Assembly (NCBI RefSeq): GCF_000702505.1
Contig: NZ_JNIM01000001.1
Span: forward strand, 4,936,327 to 5,000,326
DNA length: 64,000 nucleotides
Source of the DNA: Thermogemmatispora carboxidivorans
Lineage (GTDB): Bacteria; Chloroflexota; Ktedonobacteria; Ktedonobacterales; Ktedonobacteraceae
Direction of reading: 5' to 3'
Below the pieces are notes generated by a model. The model searched no databases. It was given only the letters and a program-made list of their open reading frames with translations, and was not told the origin of the DNA. Within the stretch, counting starts at the first letter, position 1, and each line of letters opens with the position of its first letter. Of this stretch, positions 43,836 through 53,074 are shown in pieces. The position numbers were made by a program, and so were the translations under genes.

Positions 43836-44633
43836 TCAGCGCCGCGTGCGCGCCTGCGTAAAATACCAGGGAAGGGCCAGGCGCTCGCAGAGGGCCACCA
43901 GGCCAAAGAGGAGAATAGTCAGGACGACGGTAATCAGGACCGCCGCCAGGACATTGGCCATAGCAAAGGAGTTGGCCGAGGTCTCCATATAGAGACCCAG
44001 GCCCTTCTCGGCCCCAACGTACTCGCCGACAATGGCTCCTGTGACGCTGTAGGTGACGGCGATGCGCAGGCCCGAAAAGAAGGCTGGCAAGGCTCCCGGC
44101 AGGCGCACTAACCAGAGGATCTGCCAGCGCGAGGCGTGCATGCTCCGCAACACTTTGATCAGCTCCGGCTCGGCGCTCAGCAGCCCATCGGCGCAGGCCA
44201 CGGCGATAGGGAAAAAGCAGTAGAGAATCACCAGCAAGACCTTGGGCAGCAGGCCGTAGCCGAACCAGACCAGCAGCAGCGGCGCCAGCGCCACCATTGG
44301 AATGGTCTGCGAGGTCAGCAGCAGCGGGTAGAGCGCGCGCCGTACCCAGGGAGAGAGGTCGAGCAGTACAGCAATGAGCAGGCCCAGGACCACTGAGATC
44401 GCCAGGCCGATCAGGGTCTCGACCAGCGTCTGTAAGGTATGCTCGTAGAGGAGGTCCCAATTGGTGACCAGCGCCTGCAGCATAGCCGTGGGCGCTGGCA
44501 GAATGAACGGACTCACCCGAGCAAGGCGTACATAGCTTTCCCAGAGCACGAGGAGCAGCGTGGCGAGAATAATGGCCGGTCCATAGCTGGCCAGCTTGCG
44601 CAGCGTATTCGTATTGAAGGCACCGCCGTTCAT
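43836..44633 (-). CDS. Thiamine-precursor ABC transporter, permease (ThiX-like)
   Basis: 265 residues with six helices of the SsuC/TauC/ThiX permease type. The EAA loop region is visible as LIKVLRSMHASRWQILWLVR followed by LPGALPAFFSGLRIAV. ATG 44633 overlaps the stop of the ATPase gene (ATGA), so the two are translationally coupled. The open frame extends further upstream but overlaps the ATPase and is Arg/Pro-rich, hence not used. It should form the channel with two copies of the neighbouring ATPase. Confidence 0.92.
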   Translation of the reverse strand: MNGGAFNTNTLRKLASYGPAIILATLLLVLWESYVRLARVSPFILPAPTAMLQALVTNWDLLYEHTLQTLVETLIGLAISVVLGLLIAVLLDLSPWVRRALYPLLLTSQTIPMVALAPLLLVWFGYGLLPKVLLVILYCFFPIAVACADGLLSAEPELIKVLRSMHASRWQILWLVRLPGALPAFFSGLRIAVTYSVTGAIVGEYVGAEKGLGLYMETSANSFAMANVLAAVLITVVLTILLFGLVALCERLALPWYFTQARTRR

Positions 44634-45400
44634 ACTGTCTGCTCCTTCAGCAGCAAGCTGATCAATTCCTGTTCGAGGCTGGCCGCCGCGGGTGTGGCCA
44701 GCTGCTCTGGACGCCGCGGGCGCGGCAGCACCACCTCGACGACGCGCAGCACACGGGCCGGGCGAGCGCTGAAAACGTAGATACGGTCGGAGAGCAGGAT
44801 GGCCTCCCGGACATCGTGGGTAATAAAGAGAATGCTGGCCTGGAGACTCTGCCACAGCTCCTGCAGCCACATCTGTAAAGAGAGGCGTGTCAGGGCATCA
44901 AGAGCGCCAAAAGGCTCGTCCAACAGAAGAAACGAGGGATGAAAAAGGACGGTACGCAGCAAAGCCACGCGCTGGCTCATCCCGCCGGAGAGCGAGGCCG
45001 GGTAGTGGTCGGCGAACTCGCTCAGGCCAAAGCGCTTGAGCAGCTCGCGGGCCTGTTCTCGCGCCAGCTTGCGCGGGACCCGGCGAATGTCCAGGCCCAG
45101 CATGACATTCTCTTCGACGGTTCGCCAGGGCAGGAGCAGCGGCTGCTGCGGCATATAGCCCGTCTTGCCGGCGCGCTCGCCATTGACCTCGCCATCCAGA
45201 AGAATGGTGCCGCCGGTCGGTTCCTCGACTCCGGCAATGATATTAAACAGGGTACTTTTGCCACAGCCGCTGGGGCCAATGATGGTCACAAACTCGCCCA
45301 CGTCTACCGTCAGATCGATGCCAGCCAGTGCCTCCACGCTCTGTCTCCCGGCCCGGTAGCCGTGCGTGACCCCCTTAAGCTGCAATTTGGGCGAAGGCAT
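44630..45400 (-). CDS. Thiamine-precursor ABC transporter, ATPase (ThiZ-like)
   Basis: 256 residues, a single ABC ATPase domain. Walker A is GPSGCGKST and the Q-loop lies at GYMPQQPLLLPWRTVEENVM. The signature is SLSGGMSQRVALLRTVLFHP (SGGMSQR), Walker B is FLLLDEPFGALDALT, and the switch His is in THDVREAILLSDRI. This is the nitrate/sulfonate/thiamine-precursor subgroup (SsuB/ThiZ). ATG 45400 has GGAG 9 nt upstream and is preferred to the open frame ten codons longer. It is the first gene after the TPP riboswitch leader. Confidence 0.92.
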   Translation of the reverse strand: MPSPKLQLKGVTHGYRAGRQSVEALAGIDLTVDVGEFVTIIGPSGCGKSTLFNIIAGVEEPTGGTILLDGEVNGERAGKTGYMPQQPLLLPWRTVEENVMLGLDIRRVPRKLAREQARELLKRFGLSEFADHYPASLSGGMSQRVALLRTVLFHPSFLLLDEPFGALDALTRLSLQMWLQELWQSLQASILFITHDVREAILLSDRIYVFSARPARVLRVVEVVLPRPRRPEQLATPAAASLEQELISLLLKEQTV

Positions 45401-45838
45401 CGCTGTTGCTCCACGATCGGTCACTAACAAGATCAGATCTGCGCGTCTGGGTAGATAGCCGCGCAGAGCAGAATGGTATGCTGAAAGGGGCCGATACAGC
45501 CACTCTCGGGAGAGGAACCCAAAGCAGAGGGAGGAAGCGCAAAGTAGAGCAGAGCGGGTCTGGCAGGAATGGCTCGCCCCTTTGCCCTCGGCTCAGCTCA
45601 GAGCTGGCAGCGAGCAATCTCTTCAGCGGGGAAAGAGGCCGCCACGCGCTACCAACTCATCTCGTAGTGACGCTCAGCAGATGCCGTGGTAGCTTTTGCT
45701 TGCGTATCGACAATCGGCGATCATGGGCCTCTGGTGCGTGGCGATGAGGCAGAGCTGCTGCTCATACGCATCCCCCTCGCTGGGCTGGCTCGCTCAGGAC
45801 TGCTGCACTTCTTGCGAGCGCCGAGGGCGGATGCGCTC
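45401..45838 (-). other. Leader between TPP aptamer and first transporter gene
   Basis: About 440 nt without a supported gene. Directly after the aptamer a 13-bp stem with one bulge, minus-strand CGCATCCGCCCTCG pairing with CGAGGGGGATGCG (45835-45767), could be the expression platform. It is not followed by a T-run. The remainder shows nothing I can name. Confidence 0.5.
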
Positions 45839-45938
45839 GCCGCTTCCCTCCGCTGGTATTACCCAGATCAGGTTTTCAGGGTCGGCAAACCATCCATCGA
45901 TGGCCGCCCTCTCAGCCTGGAACGGCTCCCCTAGCAGC
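45839..45938 (-). promoter_or_regulatory. TPP (THI-box) riboswitch
   Basis: The minus strand carries the conserved blocks in order: AGGGGAGCC, GGCTGAGAGGG, GACCCTGAAAACCTGATCTGG, and GTAATACCAGCGGAGGGA. The closing stem P1 pairs GCTGCT (45938-45933) with AGCGGC (45844-45839). TPP binding should reduce expression of the thiamine-precursor ABC transporter downstream. Confidence 0.96.
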
Positions 45939-45941
45939 GCC

Positions 45942-45972
45942 ATTAGATAGAGTGACAGTACAGGACAGACAA
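45942..45972 (-). promoter_or_regulatory. Candidate promoter of the TPP-riboswitch transcript
   Basis: Minus strand TTGTCT (45972-45967), then TATCTA after 17 nt (45949-45944) or TCTAAT after 19 nt (45947-45942). It is close enough to start just before the aptamer. Confidence 0.4.
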
Positions 45973-46451
45973 CGCTGTACTTGACGATTCCTGAGATCAA
46001 AACTGTGCAGGCGCCGCGCCGCGCTCCCGATTTGACCGCTTGCTCGCCAGCCCCTGCACCGCTATTATAGCCCATAAGCGCGACCGCTGTGAAGTGAGTG
46101 CGCTCCAGGCCAGCGAGGTAGAGTGCAGTCGGAAGCAGAGCAGGCCGGCCCGACCTGGCCCTGACCGGGTCAATGCTCTCTCCCCCTTGCCACCAGGCAG
46201 CTTCTGCCAGATACTCACTCCAGCGGCGATGGACGTGTTAGAATAAGACTACCTACCCCTGCCGGGCACTAGCCGAGCGTGCGAGCCTGACACAGCAGCG
46301 TGGTGCCACGCGAGCAGATACCCTGGCCGAGACAAGGAAGGAAGGCGTCGGCCATGATCACGCTCCACTCACCACCCAGTCAGGCTGCTGGTACAGTGCC
46401 CGAGAGAGATCAGAGTGCAGAGAAGAGGACAGAAGAGAGGAGAGCGGAGGC
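45973..46451. other. Divergent intergenic region
   Basis: About 480 bp between the TPP-controlled transcript and the CNNM/CorC gene. GC-rich, with no clear promoter for the plus-strand gene and no supported small gene. Confidence 0.4.
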
Positions 46452-47798
46452 ATGTCCGGCAGACTCGGCCTTGAATTGCTTATTATTTTCCTGTTAATGG
46501 TCGCCAACGGCTTCTTTGCGGCTTCAGAGATTGCCACCGTTTCGGCGCGGCGTGGCAGGCTTCAGCAGCAGGCGCAGGCTGGGAAGCAACGGGCCCGACA
46601 GGCGCTGGAGCTGGCCGAGGAACCGGATCGCTTTCTCGCGACCGTCCAGGTAGGCATTACACTCATCAGCACCCTGGCAGCAGCCTTCAGCGGCGCCAGC
46701 CTGAGCGGTCCCCTGGCAGACTGGCTGCGCACGCTGCCGGTTGTCGGCGCCTACGCTGACAGCCTGGCGCTGGCCATCGATGTCCTGCTGATCACCTACT
46801 TCACACTGGTCATCGGCGAGCTGGCCCCCAAGCGCCTGGCTTTGCAGCACGCCGAAAGCGTGGCCAGCGCCGCCGCTCCCATCATGACCCTGCTGTCACG
46901 TCTCGCCCGCCCCATTGTCGGTCTGCTCACCCTCTCCACCAACCTCCTGCTGCGCCTGCTCGGCCAACGCACCGAGGCCCAGCCAGAGGTCACAGAAGAA
47001 GATATTGTCTACCTGACCCATGAAGGCTTCACCAGTGGAGCAGTCGAGCGCGAAGAGGAGGAGTTTATTCGCCGTGTCCTCCACTTTGCGGATCGCACCG
47101 TGCGCGAGGTGATGCGCCCGCGCAGCGAAGTTGTGGCCATTGAAGCCAGCGCTTCTCTCGAAGAGGTAGCACGTGTCTTCCGCGAGAGCGGCTACAGCCG
47201 CCTACCGGTCTACCGCGACACGATCGATAACGTTCTCGGTATCCTGCACGCCAAAGATCTGCTCTACATGCTGACTGGCAGCACCAGCCGCGACTATCTA
47301 CGCCTGTTGCGCACACCGATCTTTGCTCTGGAGCAGCAGCACCTGGATGATTTGCTGCGCCGCTTCAAGCGCGAGCGGGCCCAGATTGCCATAGTCATCG
47401 ACGAATACAGCCAGATGAGCGGCCTGGTCACGATGGAGGACCTGCTAGAGGAGTTGGTGGGCGAGATTCAGGACGAGTACGATGTGGACGAGGAGCGCAG
47501 CGTTGTGCAGCGAGAAGATGGCTCATGGCTGGTCGATGGCCTGGAGAGCTACGAGACCGTTCGCGAACAGATCGGACTGCCGCCCATCCCCGAGGAAGAG
47601 CGGGGCCTGTACAGCAGCATCGCCGGTCTGGTGCAGGCTCACCTCGATCGCATTCCCCACGAAGGAGACCGGCTGACGCTGGGCAATTTTGAGCTGGAAG
47701 TGATTGATATGGATGGCCGGCGCGTCGATAAGGTGCTGATCCACCAGCGACAGCCAGACGAGCAGGCCCACCCAGACGAGCAAGAGACCTCCGCCTGA
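46452..47798 (+). CDS. CNNM/CorC-family membrane protein (DUF21, CBS pair, transporter-associated domain)
   Basis: 448 residues. The N-terminal DUF21 domain (about 1-190) has four hydrophobic segments with FFAASEIATVSARRGRLQQQ and VIGELAPKRLALQHAE, family hallmarks. Two CBS repeats follow (about 215-335; RPRSEVVAIEASASLEEVAR, IDEYSQMSGLVTMEDLLEEL). A CorC_HlyC domain ends the protein (about 350-430). The family is linked to Mg2+ or Na+/Mg2+ export and was once called hemolysin C-like. GGAGAGCGGAGGC stands before ATG 46452. The acidic His-rich tail is not conserved. It is a single-gene unit. Confidence 0.93.
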   Translation: MSGRLGLELLIIFLLMVANGFFAASEIATVSARRGRLQQQAQAGKQRARQALELAEEPDRFLATVQVGITLISTLAAAFSGASLSGPLADWLRTLPVVGAYADSLALAIDVLLITYFTLVIGELAPKRLALQHAESVASAAAPIMTLLSRLARPIVGLLTLSTNLLLRLLGQRTEAQPEVTEEDIVYLTHEGFTSGAVEREEEEFIRRVLHFADRTVREVMRPRSEVVAIEASASLEEVARVFRESGYSRLPVYRDTIDNVLGILHAKDLLYMLTGSTSRDYLRLLRTPIFALEQQHLDDLLRRFKRERAQIAIVIDEYSQMSGLVTMEDLLEELVGEIQDEYDVDEERSVVQREDGSWLVDGLESYETVREQIGLPPIPEEERGLYSSIAGLVQAHLDRIPHEGDRLTLGNFELEVIDMDGRRVDKVLIHQRQPDEQAHPDEQETSA

Positions 47799-47947
47799 AG
47801 CAGGCTCCTGATCCCACCCACCAGCGCCCTCCGCGCCGGCGAGTAGCTGCTCTCGAACTGGCGAGCACAGCCAGCCAGAGAGCGCCAGTCGTCACTGGCT
47901 CGCCGGCGCTTGCGAGAGCTGGTCAGCGTCCAAAAATACGAGAGCAA

Positions 47948-48925
47948 CTAGCTGAGGGAGAGCACCAGTTTCCCAAAGTTACGATTCTCTCCCATCTGGC
48001 GATGGGCCTCGGCAATCTCCTCCAGCGGATAGACACGCTCAATGACTGGTCTGACCTTACCGTTTGCCAACAAAGGCAGGACCGAGGTGGCAAAGCGGCG
48101 CGTGACCGTCAGCTTCTCCTCCAGGCTGCGCGCGCGCAAGGTTGAGCCGCGAATCTGCAAGCGTTTGGCCATCAGCAGCCCGAGATTGATCTCGGCCTGA
48201 GCCCCGCCCATCGTGGCCAGAATGACCATGCGGCCCCAGGGAGCGAGGGCCTCCATATTCTGGGCCAGGTAAGCGGAGCCAACGAAGTCCAGCACCACCT
48301 GCACGCCCTGCCCTCCCGTCAAACGCTGCACCTCAGCAGCGAAATTCTGAGCAGAGAGGGCGTGGTCCAGCCCCAGCTCACGAGCCTGCTCCAGCTTGGC
48401 CGCCGTGCGCGCAGTGCCGAAAGTCACAGCTCCAGCAGCATGGGCCAACTGAATGGCCGCTGTGCCCACACCGCTGCCGGCGGCATGGATCAGGACGCGC
48501 TCGCCCATTTGCAGGCCCGCCTGCGTAAAGAGGGCATCGTGAGCGGTCATGAAGACCTCGGGAACACCCGCCGCCTGTACAAAGTCGAGATTGTCGGGGA
48601 TTTCTACCAGCAATCCTTCATGGACAACGATGTACTCGGCCTGGGCCCCTCCTCCGGCCAGACCCATCACGCGCTGCCCCAGGCGCCAACGGCGGGCCAG
48701 CGGCCCCAGGGCATCCACGGTTCCCGCAAACTCCAGCCCGGGAATATCGGGAGGCACATCAGGAGGCGCCGGATAGCCACCCGCCCGCTGTAGCAAATCG
48801 GCCCGATTGAGGCCAGCGGCATGAACACGCACACGCACCTGATCGCCCTGGGGCTCCGGCGTCGGCACCTCGCGAACGGCCAGGACCTCGGGTCCTCCTG
48901 GACGAGTGATCACAACTGCTCGCAT
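47948..48925 (-). CDS. NAD(P)H:quinone oxidoreductase (zinc-free MDR family)
   Basis: 325 residues. The GroES-like N-terminal domain has VRVHAAGLNRADLLQRAGGY; the pattern NRAD with Tyr replaces zinc ligands, so this is the quinone oxidoreductase (PIG3-like) branch. The Rossmann part has VLIHAAGSGVGTAAIQLAHA (NADPH motif AGSGVG). The C-terminus with RVYPLEEIAEAHRQMGENRN is typical. It probably reduces quinones with NADPH. The start ATG 48925 has GGAGGAACAG upstream. The gene lies between convergent and divergent neighbours and is likely monocistronic. Confidence 0.92.
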   Translation of the reverse strand: MRAVVITRPGGPEVLAVREVPTPEPQGDQVRVRVHAAGLNRADLLQRAGGYPAPPDVPPDIPGLEFAGTVDALGPLARRWRLGQRVMGLAGGGAQAEYIVVHEGLLVEIPDNLDFVQAAGVPEVFMTAHDALFTQAGLQMGERVLIHAAGSGVGTAAIQLAHAAGAVTFGTARTAAKLEQARELGLDHALSAQNFAAEVQRLTGGQGVQVVLDFVGSAYLAQNMEALAPWGRMVILATMGGAQAEINLGLLMAKRLQIRGSTLRARSLEEKLTVTRRFATSVLPLLANGKVRPVIERVYPLEEIAEAHRQMGENRNFGKLVLSLS

Positions 48926-49100
48926 CGAAACTGTTCCTCCATTCCATCAGCAGATTCCATTTCAGACTCGGGCCGCAGGCTGCTTGCTTGCAGCCCGTGC
49001 TCTCTTCCTTCCTTTAACCTTATCACATTTCTCCCCAGGCCGCGGCAGTGGGGTAGGTCCCGATCCAGGAGCCGGGAGCGTAGGCGCGCTGTAGAGGCTA

Positions 49101-49109
49101 TGATATAAT
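49101..49109 (+). promoter_or_regulatory. Extended -10 promoter of murF
   Basis: TG (49101-49102), one base, TATAAT (49104-49109), a consensus extended -10. There is no good -35, which such promoters do not need. It gives a leader of about 100 nt. Confidence 0.7.
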
Positions 49110-49218
49110 GGCCCCAAGAATCGGTAGTCCGCCCAGTCCACCAATCGGTCGAGACGAGAGAGCAAGAGATCACCCACTAGCGGTAGGAGATATAGGCAGA
49201 GGAGAGGACGCAGCTTCT

Positions 49219-50688
49219 ATGTTCACCCTTAGCGACATTCGTCAGGCTTGTGGCGACAGCGCTCGCTTCTACGGTCTGGCCTCCGAGGAAACGGAGCGCC
49301 ACTTCCCAGCAGCCCATCACGATAGCCGTCAGATCGCTCCCGGGGACCTGTTCATTGCCCTCAAGGGCCAGCATGTCGACGGCCATCGCTTCATTCCCGA
49401 TGTCGCGAGTCAAGGGGCCGGCGGTGCCCTCTGCAGCCAACCCGCCGAGGACGTCCCCTCGTCCTTCTTGCAGATCGTCGTCCCCGACGTCCTTCAGGCC
49501 CTGCACGCCATCGCCCGCCAGCGTGCCCACCGCCAGCCAGGCACAACCTTCATCGGTATCACCGGTAGTAACGGCAAAACCAGCACAAAGGAAGCTATCG
49601 CCGCCGTTCTTAGCAGGCAGGCGCCGACCCACAAAACCTTCGCCTCCTATAATAACGAGATCGGCTATCCTCTGACGCTACTGCGGCTGGAGCCGCAGCA
49701 CCGCTACGCCGTACTCGAAATGGGGGCCCAGTGGGTAGGAGAGCTGGCCTGGCTCTGCAGGACCATCGCCCGCCCACAGTGGTCGGTCATTACCAACGTT
49801 GGCAGCGCGCACCTCGAATTCTTCAAATCGGTCGAGGGTATTGTCCAGGCCAAAGGGGAACTTGTCGAGGCCCTGCCTCCCGATGGCATCGCCTTCCTCA
49901 ACTACGACGATCCCCGCGTACGCGGCATGGCTGCCCGCACCCAGGCGCGCGTCGTCTACTACGGCACCGCCGAGCAGGCCGAGGTACGAGCCATTCCTGA
50001 TGGCGGTGACCCACTGCGCGGGCGGCACTTTCTCCTGAGCTATCACGGCGAACAGTGTCCGGTTCAGCTACACATTCCTGGGGACCACGGCATCTACATC
50101 GCCCTCGCAGCGGCGGCGGTTGGCTGCGCCGCGGGCTTGCCCCTGACCGAAATTCGCGCCGCTCTGGAGTCGCTGGCGCCGGTTAAAGGACGCGGCGAAA
50201 TCAAGCCAGGGCCAAACGGCAGCACCCTCATTGACGACAGCTACAATGCCAGCGCAGAATCGATCATCGCCATCGCGCGCGCCATGCAGGCCACGCCAGT
50301 CGAGGAAGGAGGCCGGCGCTGGGCCGTGCTGGGCGATATCTTCGAGCTAGGCCCCTATGCCGAGCGCGAGCATCGGCGGGCCGGCGAGGCCCTTGGCAGC
50401 CTTGTGGACTACGTCGTGGCCATTGGTGATCAGGCCCGCCACTACGCTGAGGGAGCCAGAGCCGCCGGTCTACCGCCGGAGCGCACCCACTATTTCCCGG
50501 CTGACCCGTACGACCGTGGCGCCCTGGAAGAGGCCAAGCGCGCCGCAGCAGCTCTGCTGGTGGCGGAGGTCCAACCTGCCGACCTGGTTCTGCTCAAAGG
50601 CTCTCGCGGCATGGCGATGGAAACCATGCTCAACCTGTGGCCAGCTGAGCCAGAGGCCTCTGCCGGGCAGGCAGGCGGCCCACAATAA
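49219..50688 (+). CDS. murF: UDP-MurNAc-tripeptide:D-Ala-D-Ala ligase
   Basis: 489 residues. It adds D-Ala-D-Ala to the peptidoglycan precursor using ATP, in the cytoplasm. The Mur ligase parts are: SRQIAPGDLFIALKGQHVDG in the N-terminal domain, the ATP loop GITGSNGKTSTKE, YNNEIGYPLTLLRL and VLEMGA in the central domain, and PVKGRGEIKPGPNGSTLIDD with DSYNASAES in the C-terminal domain. ATG 49219 has GAGAGG about 11 nt upstream and starts at the usual family position. ddl follows after 31 bp and supplies D-Ala-D-Ala, the substrate. Confidence 0.96.
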   Translation: MFTLSDIRQACGDSARFYGLASEETERHFPAAHHDSRQIAPGDLFIALKGQHVDGHRFIPDVASQGAGGALCSQPAEDVPSSFLQIVVPDVLQALHAIARQRAHRQPGTTFIGITGSNGKTSTKEAIAAVLSRQAPTHKTFASYNNEIGYPLTLLRLEPQHRYAVLEMGAQWVGELAWLCRTIARPQWSVITNVGSAHLEFFKSVEGIVQAKGELVEALPPDGIAFLNYDDPRVRGMAARTQARVVYYGTAEQAEVRAIPDGGDPLRGRHFLLSYHGEQCPVQLHIPGDHGIYIALAAAAVGCAAGLPLTEIRAALESLAPVKGRGEIKPGPNGSTLIDDSYNASAESIIAIARAMQATPVEEGGRRWAVLGDIFELGPYAEREHRRAGEALGSLVDYVVAIGDQARHYAEGARAAGLPPERTHYFPADPYDRGALEEAKRAAAALLVAEVQPADLVLLKGSRGMAMETMLNLWPAEPEASAGQAGGPQ

Positions 50689-50719
50689 GAGGGAAGAGAG
50701 GAAGGAGAGATCAACAAAA

Positions 50720-51877
50720 ATGCAGAGCGAGCAGCATCCCCAACAAGAGGCACGCAAACTGCGCGTCGGGGTCATCTTCGGTGGTCGCTCGGGCGAACAC
50801 GAAGTCTCCATCGCCTCCGCCACCTCCATCATCGGGCACCTCGATCCCAACAAATATGAGGTCGTACCCATTGCCATCACCCAGGAAGGGCGCTGGCTGC
50901 TCGGAGCCGATCCGCAGCGTCTGCTTGCTGCCGAAAGAGGGCAAGGGGAGCAGGTCCTCAGCGAGAGCCTGGCAGTGACCTTGCCTGGTGATCCGACTGT
51001 GGGACACCTGGTGCCGCTGAACCAGCCCGAGAACGTCGGGCAGTCCCTGGAAGCAGGCCGGGTAGACGTCATCTTTCCGGTGTTGCACGGCACCTATGGC
51101 GAAGACGGCACCCTGCAGGGCCTGCTCGACATGGCCGGTGTGCCCTACGTTGGGTGCGGCGTTCTTGGCTCCGCCCTGGGCATGGACAAAGAAAAAATGA
51201 AGATGATCTTCCAGGCCCGCGGCCTCCCCAGCGCCGACTACCTGGTCTACCGTCGCCACGACTGGGAGCGTGACCCCGCTCCTATCCTCGCAGCCGTGGA
51301 GGCCCAGCTTGGCTATCCCTGCTTCGTCAAGCCGGTTAACCTCGGCTCCAGCGTTGGCATCAGCAAAGCCCACAACCGCGAGGAGCTGGAGCAGGCCATT
51401 GCCTTCGCCGCTGAATACGATCGCAAGATCATCGTCGAGCGCGGCATTGACTGCCGCGAGTTGGAATGCGCCGTTCTGGGGAATGACGAGCCGCTGGCCT
51501 CAGTTGTAGGCGAAATCATCCCCAGCAACGAATTCTACGACTATCGCGCCAAGTACATCGACAACCGCTCGCAGATTGTCATACCCGCAGACCTACCACA
51601 GGAGACCGCCGAGCAGGTACGGCGCCAGGCCGTTCAGGCTTTTCTGGCCCTTGACCTGAGCGGTCTGGCGCGCGTCGACTTCTTTCTGGAGAAGGCCAGC
51701 GGGCAGCTTTACATTAACGAAGTCAACACCATGCCCGGCTTCACCACCATCAGCATGTACCCGAAGCTCTGGCAGGCCAGCGGCCTTCCCTACGAGCAGC
51801 TCCTCGACCGCCTGATCGAGCTAGCCCTGGAGCGCCACACCGATCGGCAGCGCAACCGTACCCGGCTCCAGCTCTAG
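50720..51877 (+). CDS. ddl: D-alanine-D-alanine ligase
   Basis: 385 residues, at the long end for the family. GVIFGGRSGEHEVSIASA opens the ATP-grasp fold. VDVIFPVLHGTYGEDGTLQG and MDKEKMKMIFQARGLPSADY follow, then the ATP-binding KPVNLGSSVGISKA, and RVDFFLEKASGQLYINEVNT with MPGFTTISMYPKLW at the active site. The Tyr in the ligase omega loop (FYDYRAKY) indicates a D-Ala-D-Ala rather than D-Ala-D-lactate enzyme, as the latter usually has another residue there. The start ATG 50720 has GAAGGAGAG upstream; an open frame of 121 codons before it overlaps murF and is not coding. Confidence 0.95.
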   Translation: MQSEQHPQQEARKLRVGVIFGGRSGEHEVSIASATSIIGHLDPNKYEVVPIAITQEGRWLLGADPQRLLAAERGQGEQVLSESLAVTLPGDPTVGHLVPLNQPENVGQSLEAGRVDVIFPVLHGTYGEDGTLQGLLDMAGVPYVGCGVLGSALGMDKEKMKMIFQARGLPSADYLVYRRHDWERDPAPILAAVEAQLGYPCFVKPVNLGSSVGISKAHNREELEQAIAFAAEYDRKIIVERGIDCRELECAVLGNDEPLASVVGEIIPSNEFYDYRAKYIDNRSQIVIPADLPQETAEQVRRQAVQAFLALDLSGLARVDFFLEKASGQLYINEVNTMPGFTTISMYPKLWQASGLPYEQLLDRLIELALERHTDRQRNRTRLQL

Positions 51878-51958
51878 CCAGGAAGGCAGACGGCCCAGAG
51901 GTCAGCATCATCACATCAGCAAGCAGAGCAGAGAAAAGCAGGAGACAGAGAAAGCATC

Positions 51959-53074
51959 ATGGCCCACATCCATCACCGACGCACCACTCGCACCACCATC
52001 GCCGCCGTCAGCGTTGAGCCGCTCAACATTCCCTTGCTGGAGCCATTCACCATTGCCACTGGTAGCACCAGCGAGGCGCGCAACGTTCTGATTACTGTCA
52101 CGCTGGAAGACGGCAGTGTCGGCTACGGCGAGGCCGCGCCCTTCCTGCCGAGTCTGGGCGAAGACCAGAATACGGCGCTGGCCGCCGCTCAGAGCTGCGC
52201 CGCCCTGCTGCAGGGCAAAGACGCCGCTCACTGGCGCAGCCTGGCCCGCCTCTTACGCAGCCTCTATTTCAGCCAGTCTTCCGTCTGCGCCGGCTTCGAA
52301 ATGGCCCTCCTTGACGCCCTGACACACTCCTACGGCCTACCGCTCTACGCCTTCTTTGGCGGAGCCAGCAATGCCGTCGAGACCGACCTCAGCATTCCCC
52401 TGGTCGAGCCTGAGCACGCCTACGAGCTGGCGCGGTCCGCTGTCGAACGCGGCATTCGCATCATCAAGATCAAGGTCGGCAGCGACGTCCGCGAAGATGT
52501 TGCGCGAGTCGAGGCGGTGCGCGAGGCCGCACCCAACGTAGGTCTGACCCTGGACGCCAACCAGGGCTACACACCAGCCGAAGCCCTGCTCTGTCTGGAA
52601 GCCCTCGACGAGCGCGACATCCGCCCGCTGCTGCTCGAACAGCCGGTCCCCAAAGACGACTACGAGGGCCTGCGCTACGTCACCCAGCATAGCCGCGTCC
52701 CGGTCGCCGCGGACGAGAGCGCCTATAGCGCCGCCAACGTCGCCCACCTCATTGCAATGGGGGCAGTCAACGTTGTCAACATCAAGCTCATGAAAAGCGG
52801 CATCGTCGAAGCCCTCGACATCGCCGCCGTCTGTCGGGCCACCCACACGCAGCTCATGATTGGCGCCATGATGGAGTCGCGCCTGGCCATCAGCGCTGCC
52901 GCCCATTTCGTTGCTGGCCTGGGCGGTTTCCGCTTCATCGACCTCGACACCCCCATGTTACTGGCAGCCGACCCCTTCAGCGGTGGCTATGAGCAGCGGG
53001 GAGGCCTTTACGATCTCTCGGGTGTCGAGAGCGGCCTGGGCATCAGCCGGCAGCAGAGCGACGGGCACAGCTAG
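51959..53074 (+). CDS. Dipeptide epimerase, probably L-Ala-D/L-Glu type (enolase superfamily)
   Basis: 371 residues. The enolase-superfamily residues are in order: IKIKVG (two Lys), TLDANQGY (Asp), LLEQPV (Glu), VAADES (Asp) and NIKLMKSG (Lys), with the MIGAMMES specificity loop. This is the dipeptide epimerase branch of the muconate-lactonising group. Such enzymes interconvert L-Ala-D-Glu and L-Ala-L-Glu from peptidoglycan breakdown. Its place after murF and ddl fits a wall-peptide role. The ribosome-binding sequence is weak (AGGAG about 15 nt before ATG 51959). Its stop overlaps the stop of the convergent ABC gene in a shared CTAG. Confidence 0.92.
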   Translation: MAHIHHRRTTRTTIAAVSVEPLNIPLLEPFTIATGSTSEARNVLITVTLEDGSVGYGEAAPFLPSLGEDQNTALAAAQSCAALLQGKDAAHWRSLARLLRSLYFSQSSVCAGFEMALLDALTHSYGLPLYAFFGGASNAVETDLSIPLVEPEHAYELARSAVERGIRIIKIKVGSDVREDVARVEAVREAAPNVGLTLDANQGYTPAEALLCLEALDERDIRPLLLEQPVPKDDYEGLRYVTQHSRVPVAADESAYSAANVAHLIAMGAVNVVNIKLMKSGIVEALDIAAVCRATHTQLMIGAMMESRLAISAAAHFVAGLGGFRFIDLDTPMLLAADPFSGGYEQRGGLYDLSGVESGLGISRQQSDGHS

